Shown here in pieces: positions 1 to 6,580 of a DNA stretch of 7,279 nt. A model generated the notes under the pieces. That model made no database searches. It was not told the origin of the DNA and was given only the letters and a program-made list of their open reading frames with translations. The stretch comes from Xanthobacteraceae bacterium (GTDB lineage Bacteria > Pseudomonadota > Alphaproteobacteria > Rhizobiales > Xanthobacteraceae): positions 1-7,279 of the forward strand of contig JASHYD010000481.1 of the NCBI GenBank assembly GCA_030043175.1. The letters are read 5' to 3'. The stretch's first letter is position 1. Each line of letters begins with the position of its first letter. The position numbers were made by a program, and so were the translations under genes.

Positions 1-629
1 GGGACTTCCACGCAGCCGATATCGATGATTTTGCCCGAACCTATCCGTTTGCCTACGCCGCCGAAGACAGGTCCGACCTCGCTCGCTTCATCGCGCCGCT
101 GTCTCGCCATCGCGAGCTCGATCGCTGGGCCGCTAAGTTCCTCCGCCAGGACGGATCGGCTGACACTCGCGAGCTTCTCGTCGACTTGACGCGGACCATC
201 AACCAGAACTTCAAGCACGTGGCGCGGCACGAGAAGGGAACCCAGGATCCGATAAAGACCCTGAAGCTCGGGAGCGGGAGTTGTCGCGACCTCGCGGTGC
301 TCATGATCGGGGCACTGCGCTCGCTTGGAATCGCCGCGCGGTTCGTTTCCGGCTATCTAAATCTTGACGATGACGACCGCGTCACCGGCGGCAACACCCA
401 TGCCTGGGTCCAGGTCTACGTTCCCGGCCCGGGCTGGGTCGACTTTGATCCGTCGAGTGGCATGGTTGGGAATCGAAATCTCGTGCGCGTCGCGGTCGTG
501 CGCAAGCCGCGTGAGGCGATCCCGTTGCAAGGCACGTGGATTGGGACCGCATCGGACCATCTCGCCATGAACGTCGCCGTGAAGGTCATCACGGTGGCGG
601 ATGGCGGCGCTAGACCTGGTCCAGGTTGA
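1..629 (+). CDS. Transglutaminase-like domain protein (5' end outside window)
   Basis: The frame is open from the first full codon at position 3 to TGA at 627-629, so about 208 C-terminal residues are present and the start lies outside the window. A TTG at 186 is internal, because clearly family-like sequence (FARTYPFAYA, LDRWAAKFLRQDGSADTREL) precedes it. The core holds a complete papain-like triad: Cys in GSGSCRDLA (codon 282-284), His in NTHAWVQVYVPGPGW and Asp in VDFDPSSG. The tail NRNLVRVAVVRKPREAIPLQGTW is typical of the bacterial transglutaminase-like family found in rhizobia. Such proteins are thought to act as cysteine proteases or acyltransferases; the substrate is unknown. No signal peptide can be judged because the N-terminus is missing. 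A second family member follows 137 bp downstream on the same strand, so the two may work together. The family call is firm; the biochemical role is not. Confidence 0.9.
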   Translation, partial: DFHAADIDDFARTYPFAYAAEDRSDLARFIAPLSRHRELDRWAAKFLRQDGSADTRELLVDLTRTINQNFKHVARHEKGTQDPIKTLKLGSGSCRDLAVLMIGALRSLGIAARFVSGYLNLDDDDRVTGGNTHAWVQVYVPGPGWVDFDPSSGMVGNRNLVRVAVVRKPREAIPLQGTWIGTASDHLAMNVAVKVITVADGGARPGPG

Positions 630-754
630 CATGGCACGGGACGCCGGCCTGCATGACTGCTGCGGCTTTGGATCGGTTGCCTGTGACGTGGAACGGAACT
701 CTTTGGCGGTCTCATTCTTAGCGGACGTCCGACAAGGCGCTTCCCCACCAGGCC

Positions 755-760
755 GAGGAA
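755..760 (+). promoter_or_regulatory. Ribosome binding site of second transglutaminase gene
   Basis: GAGGAA lies 6 bases before the ATG at 767. It supports that ATG over later in-frame starts. The rest of the 630-766 gap shows no clear promoter; two GGAAC boxes (690-694 and 695-699) lack a matching CGTT at 16-17 bases. Confidence 0.6.
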
Positions 761-766
761 CTTTGT

Positions 767-1594
767 ATGAAGATTCATGCGGGCTACGAAATTTCCTACG
801 ACTGCCCGCAGCCGACGCCGATGATCCTGACGCTGAGCGTCCATCCGTCACGCATTCCTGATCTGCTGACCGTGGATCGCATGCGGTTCGATCCGGCCAT
901 CCCGGCCAACACTTATCACGACAGTTTCGGCAATTTCTGCCACGTGATCCGTGCCCCCGCGGGTCGGCTCACGATATCTGCCGACTTCCTGGTGCGCGAC
1001 AAGGGCGAGCCCGACGAAATTGCCTCGCTGGCGGCGCAGCATGCGCTAGAAGACCTGCCGGTGGCGGCCCTGATCTATCTGCTCAGCAGCCGCTACTGCG
1101 AAACCGATCGCCTCTCGAATACGGCGTGGTCCCTGTTCGGACGGGTTCCGAAGGGTTGGCCGCTGGTGAATGCGATCTGCGGTTACGTCCACGATCGCAT
1201 CATTTTCGGCTACGCCCACGCCAGCTCGACCAAGACGGCGTGGGATGTTCATAACGAGCGACGCGGCGTGTGCCGAGACTTCGCTCACCTCGCGGTCACG
1301 CTCTGCCGCTGCATGAACATTCCAGCGCGCTACTGCACCGGCTACCTCGGCGATATCGGCGTGCCGCTCAGCGATGCTCCGATGGATTTCAGCGCTTGGT
1401 TCGAAGCCTATCTCGGCGGCCGCTGGTACGCATTCGACGCCCGCCACAACAAGCCGCGCATCGGCCGCATCTTGATGGCACGCGGGCGCGACGCCACCGA
1501 CGTCGCGATCGTGACCTCGTTCGGCCTGTGCACGCTCGCGAGCTTCAAGGTGATCACCAACGAGGTCACGTCGGCTGCTCCTACCAGTCCGTGA
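767..1594 (+). CDS. Transglutaminase-like family protein, catalytic His replaced by Ser
   Basis: This is a complete 275-residue protein. The N-terminal half (about residues 1-110) is the beta-rich region usual for the family (MKIHAGYEISYDCPQPTPMI). The transglutaminase core follows, with the nucleophile Cys169 in RRGVCRDFAHLAV and Asp224 in GRWYAFDARHN. The position normally held by the catalytic His reads MDFSAWFEAYL, that is Ser209 (codon AGC at 1391-1393), whereas the upstream paralogue has HAW. No signal peptide or membrane segment is obvious, so it is probably cytoplasmic. The start is supported by GAGGAA six bases upstream. It shares orientation with the preceding family member at a 137-bp gap and may be co-transcribed. 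I believe from memory that some rhizobial homologues also have FSAW, so this may mark a subfamily and not a lesion. The domain call is confident; activity and substrate are unknown. Confidence 0.93.
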   Translation: MKIHAGYEISYDCPQPTPMILTLSVHPSRIPDLLTVDRMRFDPAIPANTYHDSFGNFCHVIRAPAGRLTISADFLVRDKGEPDEIASLAAQHALEDLPVAALIYLLSSRYCETDRLSNTAWSLFGRVPKGWPLVNAICGYVHDRIIFGYAHASSTKTAWDVHNERRGVCRDFAHLAVTLCRCMNIPARYCTGYLGDIGVPLSDAPMDFSAWFEAYLGGRWYAFDARHNKPRIGRILMARGRDATDVAIVTSFGLCTLASFKVITNEVTSAAPTSP

Positions 1595-1788
1595 GCTGCT
1601 CGGGCACTTTAATGTCGGGTTGTGGCCCATAGGAGAAGAGTCCTGCCCACGCCCGACTTGGTCCCGGTTACTGAGGTGCTCCGGCCATCGGGGAGGGAGG
1701 CCACCGACGTGGTCGGGGCTCCCGCTTATGACCCAATCCGGCCGGCGAGCCGGTGGACGCATTTAAACGCGAATAGAATCCGAAGGAT

Positions 1789-1831
1789 GTCGCGACGCAC
1801 AAATTATGTGCGCCGCAACAAAAATTTGTTG
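1789..1831. repeat. Cluster of three adjacent palindromes, possible operator
   Basis: Three perfect dyads follow each other within 43 bases: GTCGCGAC (1789-1796), CGCACAAATTATGTGCG (1796-1812; 6-base arms, 5-base centre) and CAACAAAAATTTGTTG (1816-1831; 7-base arms, AA centre). The last one overlaps a TTGACA box at 1829-1834. This arrangement fits binding sites for dimeric regulators upstream of the gene at 1900, or a folded 5' RNA. The dyads are read directly from the sequence; the operator role is inference. Confidence 0.5.
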
Positions 1832-1857
1832 ACACTCTCCTAAATCGGGCGGGGAAT
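1829..1857 (+). promoter_or_regulatory. Possible sigma-70 promoter with perfect -35
   Basis: TTGACA at 1829-1834 matches the -35 consensus exactly. At 17 bases spacing the -10 position reads GGGAAT (1852-1857), which matches only the last three consensus bases, so the -10 is weak. The start point would fall about 35 bases before the ATG at 1900. The -35 overlaps the CAACAAA/TTTGTTG palindrome, so a protein bound there could block transcription. Confidence 0.35.
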
Positions 1858-1899
1858 GGCCGGAGTGAAATCGGGACGCCTCGTAATTGAAAGAGTTCG

Positions 1900-2130
1900 A
1901 TGCCGTCGAGCGACGTAGCCCCGTCGAGCCTGCCAACTTTCCTCCTCCCTTGCACGCATTGCGGACGCCAAATGGTGATCACGGCTATCACGCGCACGCG
2001 GATCGCCAACGGCGTAGAATCAAATGATCTAAAGGACGTCACCCATGCCTGTGTACGGTGCGGCACGATGCTGACCCGCACTGTACGGCCGATCTCCGGC
2101 GACGCCGATGTCATCGCGCGCCGGGACTGA
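1900..2130 (+). CDS. Small Cys4 zinc-ribbon hypothetical protein
   Basis: This 76-residue protein has two CxxC pairs: CTHCGRQM at residues 18-25 and CVRCGTML near residues 51-58, about 30 residues apart. That is the layout of a zinc ribbon. The ends look unstructured (MPSSDVAPSSLP, then SGDADVIARRD). Short proteins of this pattern (LPCTHCG, then a C..CG pair followed by LTRTVRP) are, as I recall, frequent in Bradyrhizobium, where they are annotated as hypothetical. The ATG at 1900 follows a weak purine stretch GAAAGAG ending four bases before it. It stands alone, behind an AT-richer palindromic region. The metal site is inferred from cysteine spacing; the partner (RNA, DNA or protein) is unknown. 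Confidence that it is a real gene is good, but no function can be given. Confidence 0.72.
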   Translation: MPSSDVAPSSLPTFLLPCTHCGRQMVITAITRTRIANGVESNDLKDVTHACVRCGTMLTRTVRPISGDADVIARRD

Positions 2131-2510
2131 TTTCCGCGCCTCGGTATCCCGAAGCGCCTATGAATTTCGCCTTGGGCGCTCGTACGCCACGAATCATGGC
2201 GAGCTGTTGAACACCGCCATTTTGAGAGAAAAAATCGCTCGCTTCCTGCGCAAGCGCACGGTGGCGAGGACGCAACGGGAAGATCGTCAGTTCAATTCTA
2301 AGCGAATAGACCTTTTGCGTCGCAGACGCCGTCGCTCGTGGGGATCGCAACGTAGTCACGAAGCGTCCTGATCAGAAGTTTGACGAACGTTACCGCATCT
2401 TCCGTCTCGTCAGCGATGAGCTTAGAAGCCCAGTGGCGACCGACGCGATCATAGTGCCGAATTAAATCTGATTACCTGCCGGCCCGTCAGGTCGGTGTGG
2501 CGTATATTTG
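2131..2510. other. Stretch without a supportable gene
   Basis: These 380 bases separate the zinc-ribbon gene from the 3' end of the SHOCT pseudogene. An 87-codon + strand frame (2108-2371) overlaps the zinc-ribbon gene, ends in an Arg-rich tract (RRRRRRS) and has no recognisable motif or good ribosome site, so I do not call it. The remainder to 2510 has frequent stops on both strands. No terminator with a T-run is evident for the SHOCT gene, which ends at 2511 on the minus strand. It may be decayed DNA. Confidence 0.5.
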
Positions 2511-3349
2511 CTACAACCGGAACAGAAGCTCGGCCTTCTTGGCGGCGAACTCCTCAGGCGACAGGATGCCTTTTTGCTGCAAGTCGGCCAGGCGCTCGAT
2601 CTTGACAAAAATGTCGGATTCTTGGGTAGCCTCGGCACGGTACGGTTCGGGGGGCTGCGCGGGAGCCGGCGCCACATACGGTTCCGGCACGTTGCTGGGC
2701 ACGCCATCCACCGAGACGACGGGCAAGTGTACGACGCTCACGGTGCCCTACTGGCTGGTGAAGGTGAGCGAGCCCCCGCTCCCTTGCTGCTGAGACACGC
2801 CGCTGATCTGGTGATCGAGCGTGTCGTAGACGGTCACGTGTCCGTTCAGCTCGACGGCTAGTCGATGCGCATGGTTGAAATAGCCATAACGAACCTGGTT
2901 CTGCGCGCCGGTCCCGTTCGGGAACACAGTTCCGGTGGCCACCATTGGCCCGAAGCACGACCGGGTGCCTCGGGGACGAATAGGCTGATCAAACCACGGC
3001 CCATGGCGTCGTAGCCGCCCTGTTGCTGCTGCTGACCGCCCGCCTGTCCCTGCGACTGGAAGCTCGCGGGGAACGGCACGAAGGGTTGCTGGGGCAGGAG
3101 TTGCGACAGCTCGGAACAGAGGCCGTCTACCTTCGACTTGAGGCTATGATTGAACATGTCGCCGACCATGGTCATGCCACCCAGCATCCATTGGCCGCCG
3201 CCCCCTAGCTCCCGGTGGTTAAACTGCGCCATCGTGCCGTTGCTGTTCACCAGGGCCTCCAGCAACGTCATAACCGCGTCAGTGCTGACTCCGTAGCGTT
3301 GAGCCAGTTCGTCGATTTTCCGCTGGCCTTGGTCGGTCAGTCGTTGCAA
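2511..3349 (-). pseudogene. SHOCT domain protein, broken by a frameshift and a nonsense codon
   Basis: Three pieces of one minus-strand protein are visible. From TTG at 3349, residues 1-141 run in one frame: MQRLTDQGQRKIDELAQRYG, a Gly-rich GGGGQW/GGMTMVGDMF segment, a QQQQQ tract and LFVPEAPGRASGQWWPPEL. Near 2924-2930 the frame must shift; removing the repeated TG in CTGTGTTC rejoins it to NGTGAQNQVRYGYF and the VTVYDTLDHQISGVSQQQ segment. At 2750-2748 an in-frame TAG interrupts LTFTSQ-stop-GTVSV; the same frame then continues to a C-terminal SHOCT module (DIFVKIERLADLQQKGILSP, EEFAAKKAELLFRL) ending at TAG 2511-2513. Homologues as I recall have Tyr at the stop. SHOCT modules are short helical oligomerisation units; the full protein's function is unknown. 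Two lesions argue for a pseudogene over sequencing error, though the frameshift alone could be error. The intact gene would encode about 278 residues. Confidence 0.85.
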
Positions 3350-3362
3350 AGGAGTTGCTCCT
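3350..3362 (-). promoter_or_regulatory. SHOCT gene ribosome binding site inside a small hairpin
   Basis: On the minus strand AGGAG (3362-3358) sits 8 bases before the TTG at 3349, a good spacing that supports the rare TTG start. The same AGGAG is followed by CAACTCCT, so AGGAG-CAA-CTCCT can form a 5-bp stem that would mask the site. An ATG at 3378 is in another frame and terminates after 13 codons. Confidence 0.5.
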
Positions 3363-3401
3363 GGGGTGTGGGGGACATGTGGTTAGCCGGAACAATTCAG
3401 C

Positions 3402-3782
3402 GTGGAGAGGAAATTCCGGGAGAGAGCCGGCATATTCATCGGAAGCCCGCGCCCCGCGCATCATGGCCGTCATCACGGCTTCGAACTGCAGTTCGCCACG
3501 AACGTTCTCGGGCCGTTTCTCCTCACGGGCTTGCTCATGCCGCTAATCCTGCGGGCGTCGGCGCCCCGCATAGTGACAGTTTCGTCTCTTGCCCACACGA
3601 AAGGTGGACCCGTGCCGGTGAGGCGGCCTCCCCAAAACCCCGACAATCTCTCGCGGTTTGCCGCGCCCCGTGAGTCCCGGAATTGGCCCGACCCTGCCGA
3701 CACGGGCGGTGCAGCTTTCATGTGCAGCCAGCTGGTGAAGCCGTTTGCCGATTCTGCCTACCGAGTGATGCAGGAACGCTAA
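3402..3782 (+). pseudogene. Remnant of a short-chain dehydrogenase/reductase (SDR)
   Basis: One 126-codon frame contains a clear SDR core at 3477-3596: GFELQFATNVLGPFLLTGLL, then MPLILRASAPRIVTVSSLAH. This is helix alpha-4 with the conserved Asn of the NxxG motif, followed by the beta-5 strand with the VSS motif bearing the catalytic Ser region, as in retinol dehydrogenase-like SDRs. The N-terminal Rossmann motif (TGxxxGxG), the NNAG motif and the YxxxK active site are absent. Upstream, APRIMAV in another frame near 3446-3475 may be the decayed NNAGxM region, implying a frameshift. Downstream sequence to the TAA at 3780-3782 resembles nothing I know. A full SDR of this type is about 300 residues, so most is lost. 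It cannot be a working oxidoreductase. Confidence 0.7.
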
Positions 3783-3869
3783 ATGACGTCCGAGGGTTGA
3801 CGCTTGTCCGCTCCAGGCGAGAGGCCAGACGTCGAATGACAGATCAGTGCTCACCGTAGGTGCAAGAGC

Positions 3870-3900
3870 TTGGAAACATCCGGCCGATCTGCCCTATACT
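3870..3900 (+). promoter_or_regulatory. Possible promoter giving a leaderless cbs transcript
   Basis: TTGGAA (3870-3875; 4 of 6 to the -35 consensus) and TATACT (3895-3900; 5 of 6 to the -10 consensus) are 19 bases apart, slightly long. Transcription would begin around 3906-3909, at or next to the cbs ATG at 3909. No Shine-Dalgarno sequence precedes that ATG, which fits a leaderless message. The TTG at 3870, the only earlier in-frame start candidate examined, is therefore more likely part of the -35. Confidence 0.4.
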
Positions 3901-3908
3901 GCTGCCTC

Positions 3909-5279
3909 ATGCCTTCGGTTCTTGACCTCATCGGCGACACTCCGCTCGTCGAGGTGACGCAGCTTGGCGCAGCGCCGTGCCGGCTGTTCCTCAAGCTCGA
4001 GAGCGCCAATCCGTCCGGATCGATCAAAGACCGTCCCGCCCGCGCCATGATCCAGGCAGCCGAGACCGATGGGCGGCTCAAGCCAGGCGGTACCATCGTC
4101 GAGGCGACCGCGGGCAATACCGGCCTCGGGCTTGCGCTCGTCGGTGGCCGCAAGGGCTATCGCACCGTGCTGGTCGTGCCGGACAAGATGGCGCGGGAGA
4201 AGATCCTCCACGCCCGCGCGATGGGAGCCGAGGTGGTGCTCACCCGTTCCGACGTGGGCAAAGGCCATCCCGACTATTACCAAGACCTCGCCGAGACGAT
4301 CGCCCGACAAACGCCCGGCGCAATCTACGTCAACCAGTTCGCCAACCCGGCCAATCCGCGTGCGCATGAGACGGGGACCGGGCCGGAGTTGGTCGCGCAG
4401 ATGGAAGGCGACATCGACGCCGTTGTGGTCGGAGTCGGCTCCGGCGGTACGCTGACTGGCGTCGGCCGCTGCATGAAGTCCCTTTCGCCCAAGACCGAGA
4501 TCATTCTGGCCGATCCGGCAGGCTCCGTGCTCGCGCCTTATGTCGAGACCGGGCGACTGATCGAAGCGGGAAGTTGGGCAGTCGAAGGCATCGGCGAAGA
4601 CTTCGTGCCGCCAAACGCCGACCTCTCGCTGGTCGCCCAGGCCTACTCGGTCGCGGATCCTGACAGTTTCGAGGCTTCCCGTGAGCTCTTGCGCCAGGAG
4701 GGTATCCTCGCCGGCTCATCGTCCGGCACGTTGCTTGCGGCGGCGCTGCGCTATTGCAGGGCGCAGGATCGGCCGAAACGGGTGGTCAGCTTCGTATGCG
4801 ATTCCGGCGCCAAATACCTCTCCAAAGTGTTCAATCCGACCTTCATTGCCCAAGAGGGTTGGGATCACCGTGAGCTGCACGGGACCGTACGCGATGTGGT
4901 GGTGTCGAACTATCTGGAAGGCTCGGCCGTGGTGCTACACCCAAGCGATACGCTGCGTACCGCCTTCGCCCGCATGCGCACGGCCGACGTCTCGCAACTG
5001 CCGGTCGTTGAAGGCGAGCGCATCGTCGGGCTGGTGGATGAAAGCGATATGCTGGCATCTTTCATGACGGACGGCGTCGGGACAGCTCACGCCTTCGCCC
5101 GCCCGGTCAAAGATGTGATGACGACGCGGCTCGAAACCATCTCGGCCGACGCGCCGGTGCGTGATCTCGTGCCCCTATTCCGGCGCGACCTCGTCGCCAT
5201 CGTGATGGACGGATCCCGCTTCCTTGGCCTTGCCACCCGCATCGACTTAATCAACTACTTCCGGATCGCGCCCCGATGA
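3909..5279 (+). CDS. cbs: Cystathionine beta-synthase with two CBS domains
   Basis: This 456-residue PLP enzyme would condense homocysteine and serine to cystathionine in the cytoplasm. Residues 1-310 are the fold type II catalytic domain: LIGDTPL near the start, PLP-binding Lys40 in NPSGSIKDRPA, TAGNTG (67-72) for substrate carboxylate and PLP contacts, the phosphate loop GVGSGGT (175-181), GSSSGT (269-274) and CDSGAKYLSK (298-306), whose Ser contacts the PLP ring nitrogen. Two CBS domains follow (about 325-385 and 398-452), so it has the bacterial/actinobacterial layout without the animal haem domain. Bare cysteine synthases lack this tail. I chose ATG 3909 because MPSVLDLIGDTPL matches the usual family start; a TTG at 3870 would add 13 unlikely residues and overlaps a promoter-like box. 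Its stop overlaps the next gene's ATG, giving a coupled operon. O-acetylserine or other serine-ester use is a possible alternative. Confidence 0.9.
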   Translation: MPSVLDLIGDTPLVEVTQLGAAPCRLFLKLESANPSGSIKDRPARAMIQAAETDGRLKPGGTIVEATAGNTGLGLALVGGRKGYRTVLVVPDKMAREKILHARAMGAEVVLTRSDVGKGHPDYYQDLAETIARQTPGAIYVNQFANPANPRAHETGTGPELVAQMEGDIDAVVVGVGSGGTLTGVGRCMKSLSPKTEIILADPAGSVLAPYVETGRLIEAGSWAVEGIGEDFVPPNADLSLVAQAYSVADPDSFEASRELLRQEGILAGSSSGTLLAAALRYCRAQDRPKRVVSFVCDSGAKYLSKVFNPTFIAQEGWDHRELHGTVRDVVVSNYLEGSAVVLHPSDTLRTAFARMRTADVSQLPVVEGERIVGLVDESDMLASFMTDGVGTAHAFARPVKDVMTTRLETISADAPVRDLVPLFRRDLVAIVMDGSRFLGLATRIDLINYFRIAPR

Positions 5280-6442
5280 CTCGTTCAAATCGGCTTGACT
5301 TCGCTACCCGCTGTGTCCACGCCGGCCAGGCGCCTGACCCAACTACCGGGGCGGTAATGATGCCGATCTACGCCACGTCGACTTTCGTGCAGGAGAGCCC
5401 GGGCGTGCACAAAGGCTACGACTACGCCCGCACTAAGAACCCGACCCGCATGGCCTTCGAACGCTGCATCGCCGACCTCGAAAGCGGCACCGCTGCCTTT
5501 GCTTTCGCGTCCGGGCTCGCCGCGATCGCAGCCGTGCTCGAATGCCTTGATCACGGCGCGCACATCGTAGCGGTCGACGACCTGTATGGCGGCACGCGCC
5601 GGCTGTTCGATCGGGTGCGCAAGCGCTCGTCCGGCCTGCAGACGAGCTACGTCGACCTCTCGGACGCGGCCGCGCTGGAAACCGTCATCCGTCCCGACAC
5701 GCACCTCATCTGGGTCGAGACGCCGACCAATCCGCTGCTCAAGCTCGCGGACCTCGCAGGCGTAGCGTCCATCGGGCGCTCGCGTGGCATCTGGACCGTG
5801 GCGGACAACACATTCGCAAGCCCGTGGATCCAGCGTCCGCTCGAGCATGGCTTTGATCTCGTAGTCCATTCGACCACCAAATATCTCAATGGCCATTCCG
5901 ACATGGTGGGGGGCGTTGCCGTCGTGGGCGATGATGCCGAGCTACGCGAACGGCTGGCGTTTCTGCAGAATGCGGTCGGGGCCATCCAGGGGCCATTCGA
6001 CTCGTTCCTGGCACTTCGCGGCCTCAAGACGCTCGCCCTGCGCATGGAGCGGCACTCGAGTTCGGCGCTCAAGATTGCGGGTCGGCTCGAATCCCATCCA
6101 AAGGTGCGGCGTGTGTTCTATCCCGGCCTGCAAAGCCATTCGCAGCACGCGCTCGCCCGAGCGCAAATGCGCGCGTTCGGCGGCATGATCTCGATCGAGC
6201 TTGAAGGTACGCTCGACAGCACCAGACGCTTCCTCGAGCGCTGCCGGCTGTTCGCGCTGGCCGAGAGCCTGGGCGGAGTGGAAAGTCTGATCGAGCATCC
6301 GGCACTGATGACGCATGGCACGGTTCCGTCCGATGTGCGGGCGCAATTGGGCATCGGCGACACCCTGGTGCGGCTCTCGGTCGGAATCGAGGACGCAGAC
6401 GACTTGATTGCCGACCTGGAGCAGGCGCTCGCCGCGATCTAA
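5276..6442 (+). CDS. Cystathionine gamma-lyase (Cys/Met metabolism PLP enzyme)
   Basis: This complete 388-residue fold type I enzyme is of the usual length for the family. Visible motifs are YDYARTKNPT (48-57; phosphate contacts from the neighbouring subunit), ASGLAAI (78-84), Tyr104 in DDLYGGT stacking on PLP, VETPTNP (147-153), Asp177 in VADNTF, and the Schiff-base Lys202 in HSTTKYLNGHSDMVGG. The C-terminal stretch SLGGVESLIEHPALMTH has Glu340 where E. coli MetB, as I recall, has Ser; Glu there is associated with gamma-lyases. Together with the upstream cbs this favours cleavage of cystathionine to cysteine, 2-oxobutyrate and ammonia. Cystathionine gamma-synthase or methionine gamma-lyase remains possible. 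The ATG is within ATGA overlapping the cbs stop, implying translational coupling. No convincing terminator follows TAA 6440-6442. Confidence 0.9.
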   Translation: MTRSNRLDFATRCVHAGQAPDPTTGAVMMPIYATSTFVQESPGVHKGYDYARTKNPTRMAFERCIADLESGTAAFAFASGLAAIAAVLECLDHGAHIVAVDDLYGGTRRLFDRVRKRSSGLQTSYVDLSDAAALETVIRPDTHLIWVETPTNPLLKLADLAGVASIGRSRGIWTVADNTFASPWIQRPLEHGFDLVVHSTTKYLNGHSDMVGGVAVVGDDAELRERLAFLQNAVGAIQGPFDSFLALRGLKTLALRMERHSSSALKIAGRLESHPKVRRVFYPGLQSHSQHALARAQMRAFGGMISIELEGTLDSTRRFLERCRLFALAESLGGVESLIEHPALMTHGTVPSDVRAQLGIGDTLVRLSVGIEDADDLIADLEQALAAI

Positions 6443-6577
6443 CGAATGGCGCGCGCAAGTCCGGTTTTGGCCGTGGCCCTTCCGCGCCAAAAGGCGGAGA
6501 CCATGTGAGAACGTGCGGCTGCACCACCAGCATTCAAAAACCCAATCACCGGCAGCGCCCGTTGCTGCGCGAGCGCA
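6439..6577 (-). pseudogene. Fragment of an ABC-type substrate-binding protein
   Basis: Reading leftward from 6570, the minus strand encodes AQQRALPVIGFLNAGGAAAR followed by SHMVSAFWRG (to about 6480). This matches the mature N-terminus and first beta-alpha unit of the ABC_sub_bind family (PF04392 type; typical homologues read AQQ-x-MPVIGFLNSxSP, then FRQGL). The match then fails and the frame closes at TAG 6441-6439, overlapping the cgl stop from the other strand. Only about 30 of roughly 320 residues survive, without the signal peptide. It is fused to the sigma-factor fragment on its right in a different reading frame, so it cannot be expressed as a binding protein. Confidence 0.6.
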
Positions 6578-6580
6578 CAC

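Larger units (their letters stand above)
1595..1899. other. Intergenic region with palindromes and possible promoter
   Basis: About 305 bases lie between the second transglutaminase gene and the zinc-ribbon gene. Reading frames that cross it are short and resemble nothing I know. The left part (1595-1770) is GC-rich with a small CCGGC-GA-GCCGG dyad near 1742-1753. The right part (1770-1850) is clearly AT-richer and holds the three palindromes and TTGACA box listed separately. No intrinsic terminator with a T-run was found after the stop at 1594. Confidence 0.6.

Noticed and set aside
690..720. GGAAC boxes as a general stress (EcfG-type) promoter before the second transglutaminase gene
   Set aside because: No CGTT at the required 16-17 base spacing from either GGAAC.
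357..851. 164-codon minus-strand frame across the two transglutaminase genes
   Set aside because: Antisense shadow with no recognisable domain.
1046..1762. 238-codon minus-strand frame opposite the second transglutaminase gene
   Set aside because: Antisense shadow of a well-supported gene; composition (Arg, Ala, Asp-rich) is that of a codon-bias artefact.
2108..2371. 87-codon + strand frame overlapping the zinc-ribbon gene end
   Set aside because: No known motif, an Arg-rich end typical of spurious frames in GC-rich DNA, no good ribosome site, and a 23-base overlap with a better gene.
3018..3040. CTG-type triplet repeat
   Set aside because: It is simply the code for a five-glutamine tract in the SHOCT pseudogene on the other strand; too short to be a repeat element.
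5285..5896. 203-codon minus-strand frame inside cgl
   Set aside because: Lies wholly antisense to a conserved PLP enzyme and shows no motif.
6470..6500. CGCC-AAAA-GGCG hairpin after the cgl stop as a terminator
   Set aside because: Only a 4-bp perfect stem and no T-run on the + strand.
5942..6580. Continuation of the sigma-factor frame for about 210 more codons
   Set aside because: It runs through an out-of-frame ABC fragment and then antisense to cgl, so it is not a genuine sigma-factor domain.
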